Source of the DNA: UBA1163 sp049513055
GTDB taxonomy: Bacteria; Desulfobacterota; BSN033; UBA1163
Assembly (NCBI GenBank): GCA_049513055.1
Contig: JBEKWN010000042.1
Location: 1 to 42,915 of the forward strand
DNA length: 42,915 bases
Reading direction: 5' to 3'
Position 1 is the stretch's first letter, and each line of letters opens with the position of its first letter. The notes under the pieces are model-generated. The model did no database searches, was not told the DNA's origin, and saw only the letters and a program-made list of their open reading frames with translations. Position numbers and translations under genes: made by a program. Shown piece by piece: positions 8,134 through 16,693 of the stretch.

Positions 8134-9996
8134 TTAAGCAGTCACGAGTGGATCATTAAAGCTCGCAATCTTTTTTTCGTCGACCAGACCGTCTTTAGTC
8201 CAGCCCCTTTTCTGGTAATAGATGTTGAGGATCGCCTCGTAATCATCCCGTTTCAAGATCTTTCCTGCATGGGGTCCTTCGGTCATCGGTAAGTTGAAGA
8301 CTCTTTCAGGAGGATAATCATCCTTCCGGGAGATGCCAAATTTCATATTGATGGCCCGGGTGAGATCATAGAGGTCCATAGAACGTTGGAGAAGTTCATT
8401 CAAAGTTGTCTCAACGCCTGTGACGGCTGAATAGAATTCTGCATACTGATGTTCATCAAAACCCAGCTCGATCCAGGGCAACCGGCAGACTCCCAACATG
8501 TCAAACAGGGGCCGAAGTGTCTGGTGATAGATCACCAGATCCGCCTTCTTCTCCAGTGGCCAATCCATCCCCATCTCCAACTCCTTGGCAATCGTCCAGG
8601 CCCGTGCATGATGGGCTCCAATATCCGAGGTGGCATATCCCAATGCCATGGAGATGGCAATCCGTGCGTCGTAGGCAGATTGTTCCAGTCCTTTCACCTG
8701 CGAGATGATCGGTTTTAATTGAGGCCACTGTTTGATCACCCCAAAGCTGCCTTCAGCAAGAATATTCCCGATTCCTTTTCGATGGGCAATCCGTTGGACG
8801 GTTTCTAAGATGGTCTCTTCAGCTCCCCATTTAAAATTGAGACCATCCAGATCCTTTTCAGAAAGAAGTCCGGTCTCCTGTGCCTCCATCAGTACGCCGA
8901 TCAGATTCCCAGCAGTGATCGTGTCGATTCCGAGTTCATCACAGAGTTGATTTGCCTTGAGAATGGCGGCAAAATTTTGAACTCCAATATTGGGACCGAA
9001 CATACAAGCCGTTTCATACTCCGGTCCTTCCACCACCGTCCCTCGATATTTTCCTTCTTTCACCAAGCAGACATTCCCACAGGCCATGGGGCAGGCGAAG
9101 CAGGAGGTATCTCCGATCTTATATTTTGAGAGCATTTCATAGCCATTGATCTTCTTGGCATGCTCGAAGACGCCCTCTCTAAAATTATAAGTTGGCATCA
9201 CCCCCGCCTCATTGACATAATCGATGACAGACATGAGGCCTTGTTCCTGCCAGAAAGTAAAATTCTTGTTCTCCCTCAGAATTTGAAAAGAGGCCTCGGA
9301 AGCTTTTTGGAGTCTTGGAAGATCAAAGACAGGAAGATCTTTAGAGCCACGGACAGCGATGGCCTTGAGATTTTTTGATCCCATGACAGCGCCGATGCCG
9401 GTCCTCCCAGAGTTTCTTCCCCAATCTGAAGTGACACAGGCAAATCGAACTCGATTCTCTCCTGCAGGACCGATGGTGGCTATTTTTATATGTTCATCCT
9501 TCAGATCTTCCTTAATGATCCCTTCGCTCTCTAAACTCCCTCTCCCTTTCAATTTTTCATTTGGAACGACTTTTACTTCTCCATTATCGATCCAGAGGTA
9601 GGAGAGGGTTCTTGCCTTTCCTGTAATAGCAAGGGCATCTATCCCAGCCTGTCGAAGTTCCGTACCCAAAGAGCCGCCCATGCTCGAATCGCCGTAAATC
9701 CCTGTTTCCGGAGAGATGGAGACAAAGGATGTTTTTCCAGAAGCAGGAAGGTAAAGACCAGCCAGAGGTCCGGGAGAGATCACCAAAAGATTTTCTGGAC
9801 CGAGGGGGTCCATCGTTCCCTTTTGGAGATGATTCCAAAGTAGTTTGGCCCCGAATCCCCTTCCACCGATATATTTAGAGGCAAAGGCTTCGTCAAATTC
9901 CAATGGCTTTGCCTCGGCGCGATCGAGATCAACCCAAAGGATTTTCCAGAAATATCCGCCTTTAATCTTCCGCTTTTCCCTTTTCGATGTCGGCAT
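8134..9996 (-). CDS. Aldehyde ferredoxin oxidoreductase (tungsten-pterin family)
   Basis: Members of this family oxidise aldehydes to acids with ferredoxin, using a bis-pterin tungsten centre and one [4Fe-4S] cluster. The 620-residue protein shows IGGRGFGAKLLW and GPLAGLYLPASGKT in the N-terminal pterin domain, the cluster ligands Cys299, Cys302 and Cys306 (CFACPMAC) and Cys504 (LGVCRLPW), and the DIGAHHARAW motif. I place the start at ATG 9996, preceded by AAGGAAGG; an in-frame ATG at 10029 lacks a better site. The start lies 35 nt inside the upstream ferredoxin gene, implying translational coupling and a shared complex. The substrate is not determinable; some relatives act on aromatic or fatty aldehydes. 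Confidence 0.92.
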   Translation of the reverse strand: MPTSKREKRKIKGGYFWKILWVDLDRAEAKPLEFDEAFASKYIGGRGFGAKLLWNHLQKGTMDPLGPENLLVISPGPLAGLYLPASGKTSFVSISPETGIYGDSSMGGSLGTELRQAGIDALAITGKARTLSYLWIDNGEVKVVPNEKLKGRGSLESEGIIKEDLKDEHIKIATIGPAGENRVRFACVTSDWGRNSGRTGIGAVMGSKNLKAIAVRGSKDLPVFDLPRLQKASEASFQILRENKNFTFWQEQGLMSVIDYVNEAGVMPTYNFREGVFEHAKKINGYEMLSKYKIGDTSCFACPMACGNVCLVKEGKYRGTVVEGPEYETACMFGPNIGVQNFAAILKANQLCDELGIDTITAGNLIGVLMEAQETGLLSEKDLDGLNFKWGAEETILETVQRIAHRKGIGNILAEGSFGVIKQWPQLKPIISQVKGLEQSAYDARIAISMALGYATSDIGAHHARAWTIAKELEMGMDWPLEKKADLVIYHQTLRPLFDMLGVCRLPWIELGFDEHQYAEFYSAVTGVETTLNELLQRSMDLYDLTRAINMKFGISRKDDYPPERVFNLPMTEGPHAGKILKRDDYEAILNIYYQKRGWTKDGLVDEKKIASFNDPLVTA

Positions 9997-10501
9997 ATCT
10001 AAGAACCTTCCTTTCCCCCTTTTCCACATACTCCACTTCTTTCATGTGCACATATTTTAAAACGCTGGTCATCCTTTGCGCCTGACCCAATACATGTTCA
10101 GGTAAAAAGAGAAGCGCATTTTTGGGGCAGGCTTCCACACAGCGTGGATTCCCATTACAGAGGTTGCATTTAAAAGGTGTTTCAATCTCCTCGTGGAGGA
10201 AGACAGCGCCAAAAGGACAGGAGATCACACATTGTTGACAGGAGATGCACTTTTCACTGTCAATATCATAAATACCATCTTTCGTTGTGATGGCTCCGGT
10301 CGGACAGTTCTCCATGCATTTGGCTACCTTGCATTGTCGGCAGACAATGGGCATCCGTATGATCGGGTGAGGATAAACCACCATGACTCGAATTGCACTC
10401 TTCTTGGGGTTGTTCACCCCGAAACGGTGGATGGAACAGACCAATTCGCAAATCTTGCATCCGGAACATCGTTCAGCCACGACCGCCAACTTCCAAGACA
10501 T
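9962..10501 (-). CDS. Polyferredoxin, electron-transfer partner of the aldehyde oxidoreductase (internal start)
   Basis: This 179-residue unit has its own GGGAGG Shine-Dalgarno five nt before ATG 10501 (MSWKLAVVAERCSGC), although no stop separates it from the aldolase frame upstream. Sixteen cysteines form four [4Fe-4S] motifs: CxxCxxCxxxC at residue 12, VCRQCKVAKCMENCP, KCISCQQCVISCP and KCNLCNGNPRCVEACP. This is the DMSO-reductase-subunit-B/HybA-like layout found beside many aldehyde ferredoxin oxidoreductases. It overlaps the oxidoreductase start, so it very likely accepts the electrons released by that enzyme in the cytoplasm. I consider this internal start to be the main functional product. 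Confidence 0.82.
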   Translation of the reverse strand: MSWKLAVVAERCSGCKICELVCSIHRFGVNNPKKSAIRVMVVYPHPIIRMPIVCRQCKVAKCMENCPTGAITTKDGIYDIDSEKCISCQQCVISCPFGAVFLHEEIETPFKCNLCNGNPRCVEACPKNALLFLPEHVLGQAQRMTSVLKYVHMKEVEYVEKGERKVLRYADIEKGKAED

Positions 10502-11446
10502 CTTATCCTCCCTGTAGAAATCGTTGAGTTCGTTTAGATCGTTCATTTCGTTGACATCCAAATGGGTCACTAGGCGGATTTGGGTCTTGCCAATAGGGTG
10601 GATGAGGACTCCTTCCTTCTTCATTGCTTCGGCCACTTGGGAACCTGTCATCCCCGCGTTGGCTACATCAAAAATGACAATATTTGTTTCCACATACTTA
10701 GGATCAATGGAGACTCCTTTAGATTCTTTCAAACCCACGGCCAAACGTTTTGCATTCTGATGGTCTTCTTTCAGACGTTCGAGATGATAGTCTAAAGCAT
10801 AAATTCCGGCAGCAGCAATAATTCCTACCTGACGCATTCCGCCTCCAAACATTTTTCGAAAACGATGAACGCAATCGATAAATAGTTTAGAGCCTGCGAC
10901 CAAGGAGCCAATAGGAGCTCCCAATCCTTTGGAAAGACAGACCGATACCGAGTCTGCGTATTGAGCATATTGATGGGGTTTGATTCCTGTCGCCAGAGGG
11001 TAGATGGTTCCGCCACCGCGGTTGTGAGTGTTTTCAAGACAAACCAGCCTTGTGACAGGGAAGTGGTGATCAGCAGGTCTGATGGCTTCTTCAATCTGAG
11101 AGGCGTCGAGAATGCCTCTCACACCTTTGAGGCACTGAAATTGAACCCCTGAAAGGGCGGCTCCAGCTCCTCCCTCAAAATTATATGGATGAGAAGAGGC
11201 TTCAATGATCACCTCATCGCCAGGTTGGGTATGGGATTTGATGGACAACTGATTGGCCATTGTGCCTGAGGGGACAAAGAGAGCAGCCTCTTTTCCGAGA
11301 AGATTAGCAACCTTTTCCTGAAGGGCATTTACAGTAGGATCTTCTCCAAAGACATCATCGCCCACTTCTGCCTCTGACATTGCTTTTCTCATAGCAGGAG
11401 TAGGTCGGGTGACGGTATCGCTTCTGAGATCGATAAAATCCTTCAT
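9962..11446 (-). CDS. Threonine-aldolase-like protein fused in frame to polyferredoxin (aldolase part decayed)
   Basis: Residues 1-310 are low-specificity L-threonine aldolase (LtaE): FIDLRSDTVTRPTPAMR, GDDVFGEDPTVNALQ, FVPSGTMANQ, LENTHNRGGGT, Lys173 in CLSKGLGAP as the PLP lysine, and GGGMRQVGIIAAAGIYAL. Compared with the family, about 29 residues are missing between IYPL and ATGIKP. That stretch normally holds the His-x-Asp-Gly-Ala-Arg motif contacting the PLP ring, so activity is doubtful. The C-terminal end is replaced by four copies of a 9-nt unit (10518-10553), with no stop before Met316, where the 179-residue ferredoxin begins. GGAGG precedes the 11446 ATG. Read as one 494-residue protein or as two coupled products; the aldolase part may be vestigial. 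Confidence 0.75.
   Translation of the reverse strand: MKDFIDLRSDTVTRPTPAMRKAMSEAEVGDDVFGEDPTVNALQEKVANLLGKEAALFVPSGTMANQLSIKSHTQPGDEVIIEASSHPYNFEGGAGAALSGVQFQCLKGVRGILDASQIEEAIRPADHHFPVTRLVCLENTHNRGGGTIYPLATGIKPHQYAQYADSVSVCLSKGLGAPIGSLVAGSKLFIDCVHRFRKMFGGGMRQVGIIAAAGIYALDYHLERLKEDHQNAKRLAVGLKESKGVSIDPKYVETNIVIFDVANAGMTGSQVAEAMKKEGVLIHPIGKTQIRLVTHLDVNEMNDLNELNDFYREDKMSWKLAVVAERCSGCKICELVCSIHRFGVNNPKKSAIRVMVVYPHPIIRMPIVCRQCKVAKCMENCPTGAITTKDGIYDIDSEKCISCQQCVISCPFGAVFLHEEIETPFKCNLCNGNPRCVEACPKNALLFLPEHVLGQAQRMTSVLKYVHMKEVEYVEKGERKVLRYADIEKGKAED
10518..10553. repeat. Four-copy 9-nt degenerate tandem repeat inside the fused frame
   Basis: On the minus strand the copies read AACGAAATG, AACGATCTA, AACGAACTC and AACGATTTC. 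They are translated as NEM-NDL-NEL-NDF at the very place where the aldolase stop codon would be expected. Confidence 0.75.
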
Positions 11447-11526
11447 GTTTCCTCCGAAAATGACTCATTGAAAGTTTGGGGACAGATATTTATCTATTCC
11501 CATCCGGCCATATCTAACCCTCCCCA

Positions 11527-11555
11527 AAAATACAATTTTAAATAATAGGTGTCAA
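11527..11555 (-). promoter_or_regulatory. sigma70-like promoter for the aldolase-ferredoxin-oxidoreductase operon
   Basis: On the minus strand, TTGACA (11555-11550), a 17-nt spacer and TATTTT (11532-11527) lie about 80 nt before the start codon at 11446. Confidence 0.6.
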
Positions 11556-11632
11556 GCTTAATAGGCGAAAAATCTCTTGCATTTCGCTGTTTGATGCGTT
11601 ACCTTGATTTCCGAGGAGGCTCAATTTCATCC

Positions 11633-13036
11633 ATGTTTAAAGGGGCGATTACGATCTTCGCCTTTTCCATCTTTTTCTTCAGCTGCGCCACGCAAGTCAC
11701 CACTCAACCTCCTCCCGCTCCACCCAAGCCTGTTCTTTTCCCTGACCTCACCATTTCAGATATCTCTTTGAGTGAGACAGGAAAAGTTGAGGTAATGATT
11801 TCGAATATTGGGAAGGGGCCTGCTCCCTATCGTGCTGGAAGTTTGGTGATTTATGTAGATGGTTATCTGAGATGGAAGGATTCTCTCGGGACCCTTCCGG
11901 ACCAAACCTTTCTTCAGCCAGGGGGGGTTGTACTCTACACCACCCCGGTTGAGTTGGTCGGAAGACACGAGGTCCGGGCCGTTGTAGATAATGAGGGGAA
12001 AAGGGTCGAAGAAAATGAAGGGAATAATGTTTTTACAAAAGTTTTAGGGAAAGAAAAATTAGAAGTTAAACCTCTTCTTCCCGACCTCACCATTACTGAT
12101 CTTTTTCTAAACCCCCAGAGGAAATTGGTAGTAACCATTGCCAATATCGGAGACAGCCCACTTCCCTTAGAGGGAGGAAATCTAAAGATCATGGTTGATG
12201 GATCCCTAAAGGGAAGTTATACATTGGGAAGTCTTTCTGATCAGTCCTTTCTTCCTATGAAAGGAAGCATCACCTTGACGACTCCCTTAACCCTTGTCGG
12301 CCGGCATGAAATTGATGCCCATGTTGAATTTCCTTATGGGGTGAAGGAGTCCAATGAAGAGAATAACAGCCTAAAGAAAATATTGAATGGAGCGCCTTTC
12401 GGACCGGACATCGTGGTGAAAGATTTAGATTTGACAGAGGATTTAGAACTCATGATCATCCTCTCCAATGCAGGTGAAGTTGATCTCCGGAAGGACGTTA
12501 CCTTTCGATTTCGCATCCTTGTGAACGACCGAAAGATTTCAGAATTCGACCATTTCATTTCTGAGGCATTAAAGGCCAATTTTGGAAATCGTTACCTCAT
12601 CGACCCCCCTTACGGGGTTGGAATTACTGGGATCTCCAAAGTGAAAGTTTCTATCTCTCCGAAATTACCCTCCGATGATATCCGTTTAGAAAATAATGTC
12701 CTCGAAAGAACATTCATTATCTTTCCGTTCAAGGTTGGGCCTCAGGGAAGAGAAGAATTCTCTTTTTCTTTCTCTGCCCCCCGGCCTCAGGGGGATGGTC
12801 AAACGGAAAAGGTGAAGGCAGAGGCGAGATGGGAGGGGGGGAGTTCCTCCCTCATGCTTTCTTTTAAAAAATCAGGAACCATCAAGGGGATTCCCACCCT
12901 GTCAGGGAAAAGCCCCCTCAAAGTAGAATTTCCCATTTCTTTTGAAGAGGTCCAAAAAGAGAGTGTTTGGAATGTCTTAATTACTAACCTAATAGATAAG
13001 AAGGTGGAAGGACATCTCATCATTCAACATCCTTGA
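11633..13036 (+). CDS. CARDB-repeat lipoprotein
   Basis: The N-terminus (MFKGAITIFAFSIFFFSC) is a signal peptide ending in a lipobox-like FFSC followed by ATQ, so the mature protein should be lipidated and periplasm-facing. After a Pro-rich linker come two clear CARDB-type beta domains, each opening LPDLTI and each containing a GRHE strand and an EENN-type turn (about residues 50-140 and 155-250). A third, more divergent copy opens GPDIVVKDLDL, and a beta-rich tail follows. CARDB domains are adhesion-like; the ligand is unknown. I chose ATG 11633 because it puts the signal peptide at the start. In-frame starts upstream (GTG 11549, ATG 11594) are possible. First gene of a five-gene operon. Confidence 0.75.
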   Translation: MFKGAITIFAFSIFFFSCATQVTTQPPPAPPKPVLFPDLTISDISLSETGKVEVMISNIGKGPAPYRAGSLVIYVDGYLRWKDSLGTLPDQTFLQPGGVVLYTTPVELVGRHEVRAVVDNEGKRVEENEGNNVFTKVLGKEKLEVKPLLPDLTITDLFLNPQRKLVVTIANIGDSPLPLEGGNLKIMVDGSLKGSYTLGSLSDQSFLPMKGSITLTTPLTLVGRHEIDAHVEFPYGVKESNEENNSLKKILNGAPFGPDIVVKDLDLTEDLELMIILSNAGEVDLRKDVTFRFRILVNDRKISEFDHFISEALKANFGNRYLIDPPYGVGITGISKVKVSISPKLPSDDIRLENNVLERTFIIFPFKVGPQGREEFSFSFSAPRPQGDGQTEKVKAEARWEGGSSSLMLSFKKSGTIKGIPTLSGKSPLKVEFPISFEEVQKESVWNVLITNLIDKKVEGHLIIQHP

Positions 13037-13056
13037 ATAAGGGATAGGCCCAGGGA

Positions 13057-14199
13057 ATGAAGATGGAACTATTTTATTTACTGATAGGCTTAATCGTTAT
13101 CGCAGGCGGGGCCCTTTACTTCCTGATAGAGCGAAAGGGAAGGAAAATTCTCGAAGAGCTCAAAGCAGATCAGTCCTCACCCATGATGTGGACAATGATG
13201 CAACAGCAGATGGAACAATTAAGAGGACAAATGAGCGATGGACTTAATAAAAATATTTCTCTCCTCACCGAACAGTTGCGAGCGATCAATGAACAGGTAA
13301 ATCAGCAACTCCAGATGGTGAACCAGCAACTTCAGAACTCCAGTGGACAGATCGGTCAGCGGCTCGACACCGCAAGACAAGTGATCGGCGAGGTGAGAGA
13401 AAAGCTCGGAGAGCTCTCCAAGACCAGTGAACAAATTCATGAAGTAGGTAAAAACATTGCTACCCTTCAAGAGATCCTCCGCCCTCCAAAATTGAGAGGG
13501 GGGCTGGGAGAGCAATTTTTAGGGGAATTGTTATCCCAGATTCTTCCTTCCGAATTCTTCACCCTTCAGTATACGTTCTCTAGTGGGGAGAGGGTGGATG
13601 CCGTGGTGAGAATAGGCGAAAAGCTCGTTCCCATCGATTCCAAGTTCCCACTCGATAATTTTAAACGAGTCATTGAATGCAAGACGGATGAAGAAAGGAA
13701 GACATGTCAGAAGATTTTTTACAGAGATGTGAAGAAGCATATAGACGACATTGCCAGTAAGTATATCCTTCCTCAAGAGGGGACCTATGATTTCGCCTTG
13801 CTCTATATTCCTGCAGAAAATGTCTATTACGAAATAATTACCAAGGATGAGTCGTTTGGAGAGGAGAAAGGGGTTTTAAATTATGCGTTGACCAAGAAAG
13901 TGATCCCCGTCTCCCCGAACTCTTTCTATGCGTACCTCCAAGTGATCGTTCTGGGGTTGAAGGGATTGCAGATTGAGAAAGAGGCTCAGAAAATACAGGC
14001 CTTGCTGTCTGGTCTGAAAAAAGACATCGGAGGCTTTCAAGAAGATTTTCAACTGGTGGGAAAACATATCAGCAATGCGATGAATAAGTTTGAGGAAGCA
14101 AGAAGACGATTGGATAAATTCAGTTTTAAATTGGAACAGATTGAAAGCCAACCTTCATTGCTCTTTAAGGAGAAACAAGGGGAGTTGAAAAATTCATGA
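13057..14199 (+). CDS. rmuC: DNA recombination protein RmuC
   Basis: RmuC-family proteins are membrane-anchored, PD-(D/E)XK-fold proteins that limit DNA inversions and rearrangements. An N-terminal transmembrane helix (residues 5-25) is followed by a long Gln-rich coiled coil (35-140). The nuclease-like core then shows LRPPKLRGGLGEQFL, RVDAVVRI and VPIDSKFPLDNF, the Asp and Asp-Ser-Lys of the active site. Length is normal (380). It lies 20 nt after the lipoprotein gene and 31 nt before the nitroreductase gene. Confidence 0.92.
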   Translation: MKMELFYLLIGLIVIAGGALYFLIERKGRKILEELKADQSSPMMWTMMQQQMEQLRGQMSDGLNKNISLLTEQLRAINEQVNQQLQMVNQQLQNSSGQIGQRLDTARQVIGEVREKLGELSKTSEQIHEVGKNIATLQEILRPPKLRGGLGEQFLGELLSQILPSEFFTLQYTFSSGERVDAVVRIGEKLVPIDSKFPLDNFKRVIECKTDEERKTCQKIFYRDVKKHIDDIASKYILPQEGTYDFALLYIPAENVYYEIITKDESFGEEKGVLNYALTKKVIPVSPNSFYAYLQVIVLGLKGLQIEKEAQKIQALLSGLKKDIGGFQEDFQLVGKHISNAMNKFEEARRRLDKFSFKLEQIESQPSLLFKEKQGELKNS

Positions 14200-14230
14200 G
14201 CTCTTTAAGGATTCAGGCACAGGATGGAAG

Positions 14231-14746
14231 ATGAAAGCGAAGGATCAGGTCATCGAAGTCATCAGAACGAGGAGGTCCATCCGGCAGTTTGCCAAGGAAG
14301 CGGTTTCGGATGAAGCGGTGAACCAAATTCTTGAATCAGGTTTGTGGGCACCTTCTGGGAAGAACAACCAACCCTGGAAGTTTGCCGTCATCCAGGCCCC
14401 TGCATTGAAAGAGTCCTTAGCCGCTCTCACCCATTCTCGATCCATCCTTCAAGAGGCTCCGGTTTGCATCGCCGTTTTTTTAGATCATTCCAGAGTGTAT
14501 GACAGAACGAAGGATGTCCAGGCAGTAGGGGCCTGCATTCAAAATATGCTTCTCACCATTCATTCCTTGGGATTAGGAGGGGTATGGTTGGGGGAGATTT
14601 TAAAGAATAAAGAGAAGGTGGGGGAATTATTAGGAGCGGATAAGGGTTTAGAGTTGATGGCTGTTGTGGCATTCGGCCACCCAGCAAAAAGACCAGGCGG
14701 TGGCGAAAGAGACTCCGTAGAGAAGAGAGTTTTTTTGAGAAGGTAG
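14231..14746 (+). CDS. Nitroreductase family protein
   Basis: A flavin-dependent reductase of the nitroreductase superfamily, 171 residues. The FMN-phosphate-binding RTRRSIRQF is at residues 12-20, APSGKNNQPWKF at about 41-52, and the C-terminal half has GACIQNMLLTIHSLGLGGVWLG and VAFGHPAKRP. The superfamily covers nitro, quinone and enone reduction and FMN-based ring chemistry, so the substrate is open. It lies 24 nt before the HD-domain gene in the same operon. Confidence 0.9.
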   Translation: MKAKDQVIEVIRTRRSIRQFAKEAVSDEAVNQILESGLWAPSGKNNQPWKFAVIQAPALKESLAALTHSRSILQEAPVCIAVFLDHSRVYDRTKDVQAVGACIQNMLLTIHSLGLGGVWLGEILKNKEKVGELLGADKGLELMAVVAFGHPAKRPGGGERDSVEKRVFLRR

Positions 14747-14769
14747 TTAGCAAGGAGCAGAATAGATAG

Positions 14770-15303
14770 ATGGTCCCTAACAGGAAAGAATGCTTGAGAC
14801 TGATGGGTCAATATGGAATGTTAGAAAACATTATCGCCCATAGCCTTGAGGTGGCGAAAGTAGCCCTTTATCTATCCGTGGAATTGAATAAAAAAGGCCA
14901 AAGGGTTGATCTCGGCTTAGTGGAAGCAGCCTCTTTATTGCATGATCTTACGAAAACAGAGTGCCTCAAGACAAAGGAAGACCATGCCCAGACAGGCTCT
15001 CAGCTCTTAAAAGGAATGGGGTATGAAAGGGTAGGAGAAGTCGTGGCACGACATATCTGGATAGGGAAGGAGGGAGACCCCTTGTCCGTCTATGAAGAGG
15101 AAATTGTGAATTATGCGGATAAACGAGTGATGCACGATCGGATTGTTTCATTGGAGAAGAGGTTTAACGACCTCAAAGAAAGATATGGTGGAAATCAGAG
15201 GGCCATGGATTATTTAGACCGACTGCAAAAGGAGATCTACGGAATCGAGAACAAAATCTTTTTTATTTTACAGGTCGACCCCAATGACCTTCAGCATCTT
15301 TAA
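14770..15303 (+). CDS. HD-domain phosphohydrolase
   Basis: The 177-residue protein has the metal-binding HD signature: His24 in IIAHSLEVAKVA, His58-Asp59 in ASLLHDLTK and a later Asp in VNYADKRVMHD. The order (H...HD...H...D, with His in VARHIW) is the usual HD-superfamily layout of nucleotide or phosphate-ester hydrolases. The family is large and the substrate cannot be assigned. It is embedded in the rmuC-nitroreductase-radical SAM operon. Confidence 0.87.
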   Translation: MVPNRKECLRLMGQYGMLENIIAHSLEVAKVALYLSVELNKKGQRVDLGLVEAASLLHDLTKTECLKTKEDHAQTGSQLLKGMGYERVGEVVARHIWIGKEGDPLSVYEEEIVNYADKRVMHDRIVSLEKRFNDLKERYGGNQRAMDYLDRLQKEIYGIENKIFFILQVDPNDLQHL

Positions 15304-15339
15304 CGGGAAAGGAATCTCGAGGATTTCTTGTTTTCATGA

Positions 15340-16545
15340 GTGGAAGAAAATCTAAAATTAAAATCAAAGAAAATCTTTCGCAGGTTTCGTTTGATGACAA
15401 AAGTTTATTTTGAACAAGGTCCTATTCGTCCTCCGAGCGAGGCCTATAGCCTTCTCCTGAGGGTGACGAGGAACTGTCCTTGGAATCGTTGCGAATTTTG
15501 TCATACCTACAAGAAAGAGAAATTTAGCCTGAGAACCGCGGAAGAGGTCAAGAAGGATATTGACATTGTTCAAGAGATCGTTTCAGAGATAAGGACCTTG
15601 TCTTGGAGATATGGATTTGGAGGAGAGATCACTGTTCCCCTCGTGAATCTCATTTTGCAAGACCCAAAACATGATTCAGACGGCTTCCATAGCGTTGCTT
15701 TATGGGTTTATGAGGGCGGAAAGAATGTCTTCCTTCAGGATGGAGACAACTTGATTCTCAAAACAAGTCAATTGGTCGAGATATTAAAATATTTGAAGGA
15801 CACCTTCCCTTCCGTTGAAAGGATCACCACTTACGCCCGGGCCAAAACGGTTTCAAAAAAGAAGGTGGAAGAACTGCAGGATCTTAACCGCGCTGGACTT
15901 TCCAGAATCCATATTGGTTTAGAGACTGGATACGATCCTCTCCTCCAATATATCAAAAAGGGGGTGACAGCCCAGGAACATATCGAAGCGGGGAAAAAGG
16001 TAAAGGAGTCTGGGATCTCTCTTTCAGAATATGTGATCCTCGGGTTAGGAGGAAAAAGGATGTCGCGGGATCATGCTATGGAAACGGCAAAAGTTCTCAA
16101 TCAGATTAACCCAGACTTCATTCGGGTTCGAACATTGAAAGTTTTAAAAACAATGCTCCTTTATCAGAAAATCGAAAAAGGTGAATTCATTCCCTTGAAT
16201 GAGGATGAGATCGTGGAAGAAGAAAGGCTTTTGGTTGAGCATTTGGAGGGGATCACGAGTACCTTTGTCAGTGATCACATCTTAAACCTCCTTCAGGAGG
16301 TGGAAGGGAAACTTCCAGAAGAGAAAGAAAAGATGCTTAAACTCATTGACCACTATCTCGCTCTCCCCACAGAAGAAAAGAATAACTTTCGATTAGGAAG
16401 GAGGGCAGGAGTCTATCAATCGGTGGAGGACTTATCCAAACCAGAGCTCAGAAATCAGGTCGAAAGGGCCCTTCAACAGATCGAATCAGGGAGACCAGGA
16501 GGCATTGAAAAGGTCCTTTCCGATTTAATGGAATCGTTTATATGA
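15340..16545 (+). CDS. Radical SAM protein with CX4CX2C cluster motif
   Basis: The iron-sulfur motif is CPWNRCEFC near residue 46, i.e. CX4CX2C rather than the commoner CX3CX2C. It follows IRPPSEAYSLLLRVTRNCPW, typical of an uncharacterised COG1032-type radical SAM family. The TIM-barrel elements RIHIGLETGYDPLL and YVILGLGGKRMS are present, and the C-terminal 100 residues are helical. The start is uncertain: GTG 15340 has only a distant GAGGA, while ATG 15394 (MTKVYFEQG) is the alternative. Last gene of the operon. I infer an oxidoreductive or modification enzyme but cannot name the reaction. Confidence 0.85.
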   Translation: MEENLKLKSKKIFRRFRLMTKVYFEQGPIRPPSEAYSLLLRVTRNCPWNRCEFCHTYKKEKFSLRTAEEVKKDIDIVQEIVSEIRTLSWRYGFGGEITVPLVNLILQDPKHDSDGFHSVALWVYEGGKNVFLQDGDNLILKTSQLVEILKYLKDTFPSVERITTYARAKTVSKKKVEELQDLNRAGLSRIHIGLETGYDPLLQYIKKGVTAQEHIEAGKKVKESGISLSEYVILGLGGKRMSRDHAMETAKVLNQINPDFIRVRTLKVLKTMLLYQKIEKGEFIPLNEDEIVEEERLLVEHLEGITSTFVSDHILNLLQEVEGKLPEEKEKMLKLIDHYLALPTEEKNNFRLGRRAGVYQSVEDLSKPELRNQVERALQQIESGRPGGIEKVLSDLMESFI

Positions 16546-16590
16546 TGGAAGACGGAAGGATTAAAAAATTAAATTATCAAAATAAAAGAC

Positions 16591-16620
16591 TTGACTTTTA
16601 AAACATCGATGGTTTATGAT
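16591..16620 (+). promoter_or_regulatory. Strong sigma70-like promoter for HU
   Basis: TTGACT (16591-16596), an 18-nt spacer and TATGAT (16615-16620) lie 74 nt before the HU start, in an A-rich leader. Confidence 0.75.
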
Positions 16621-16693
16621 GGGCATCATTTTAATTAAACCAATACCAATTCATCCCAAAAAAAAATTCTCAAAAAAAAAGGAGGTGATTTAA

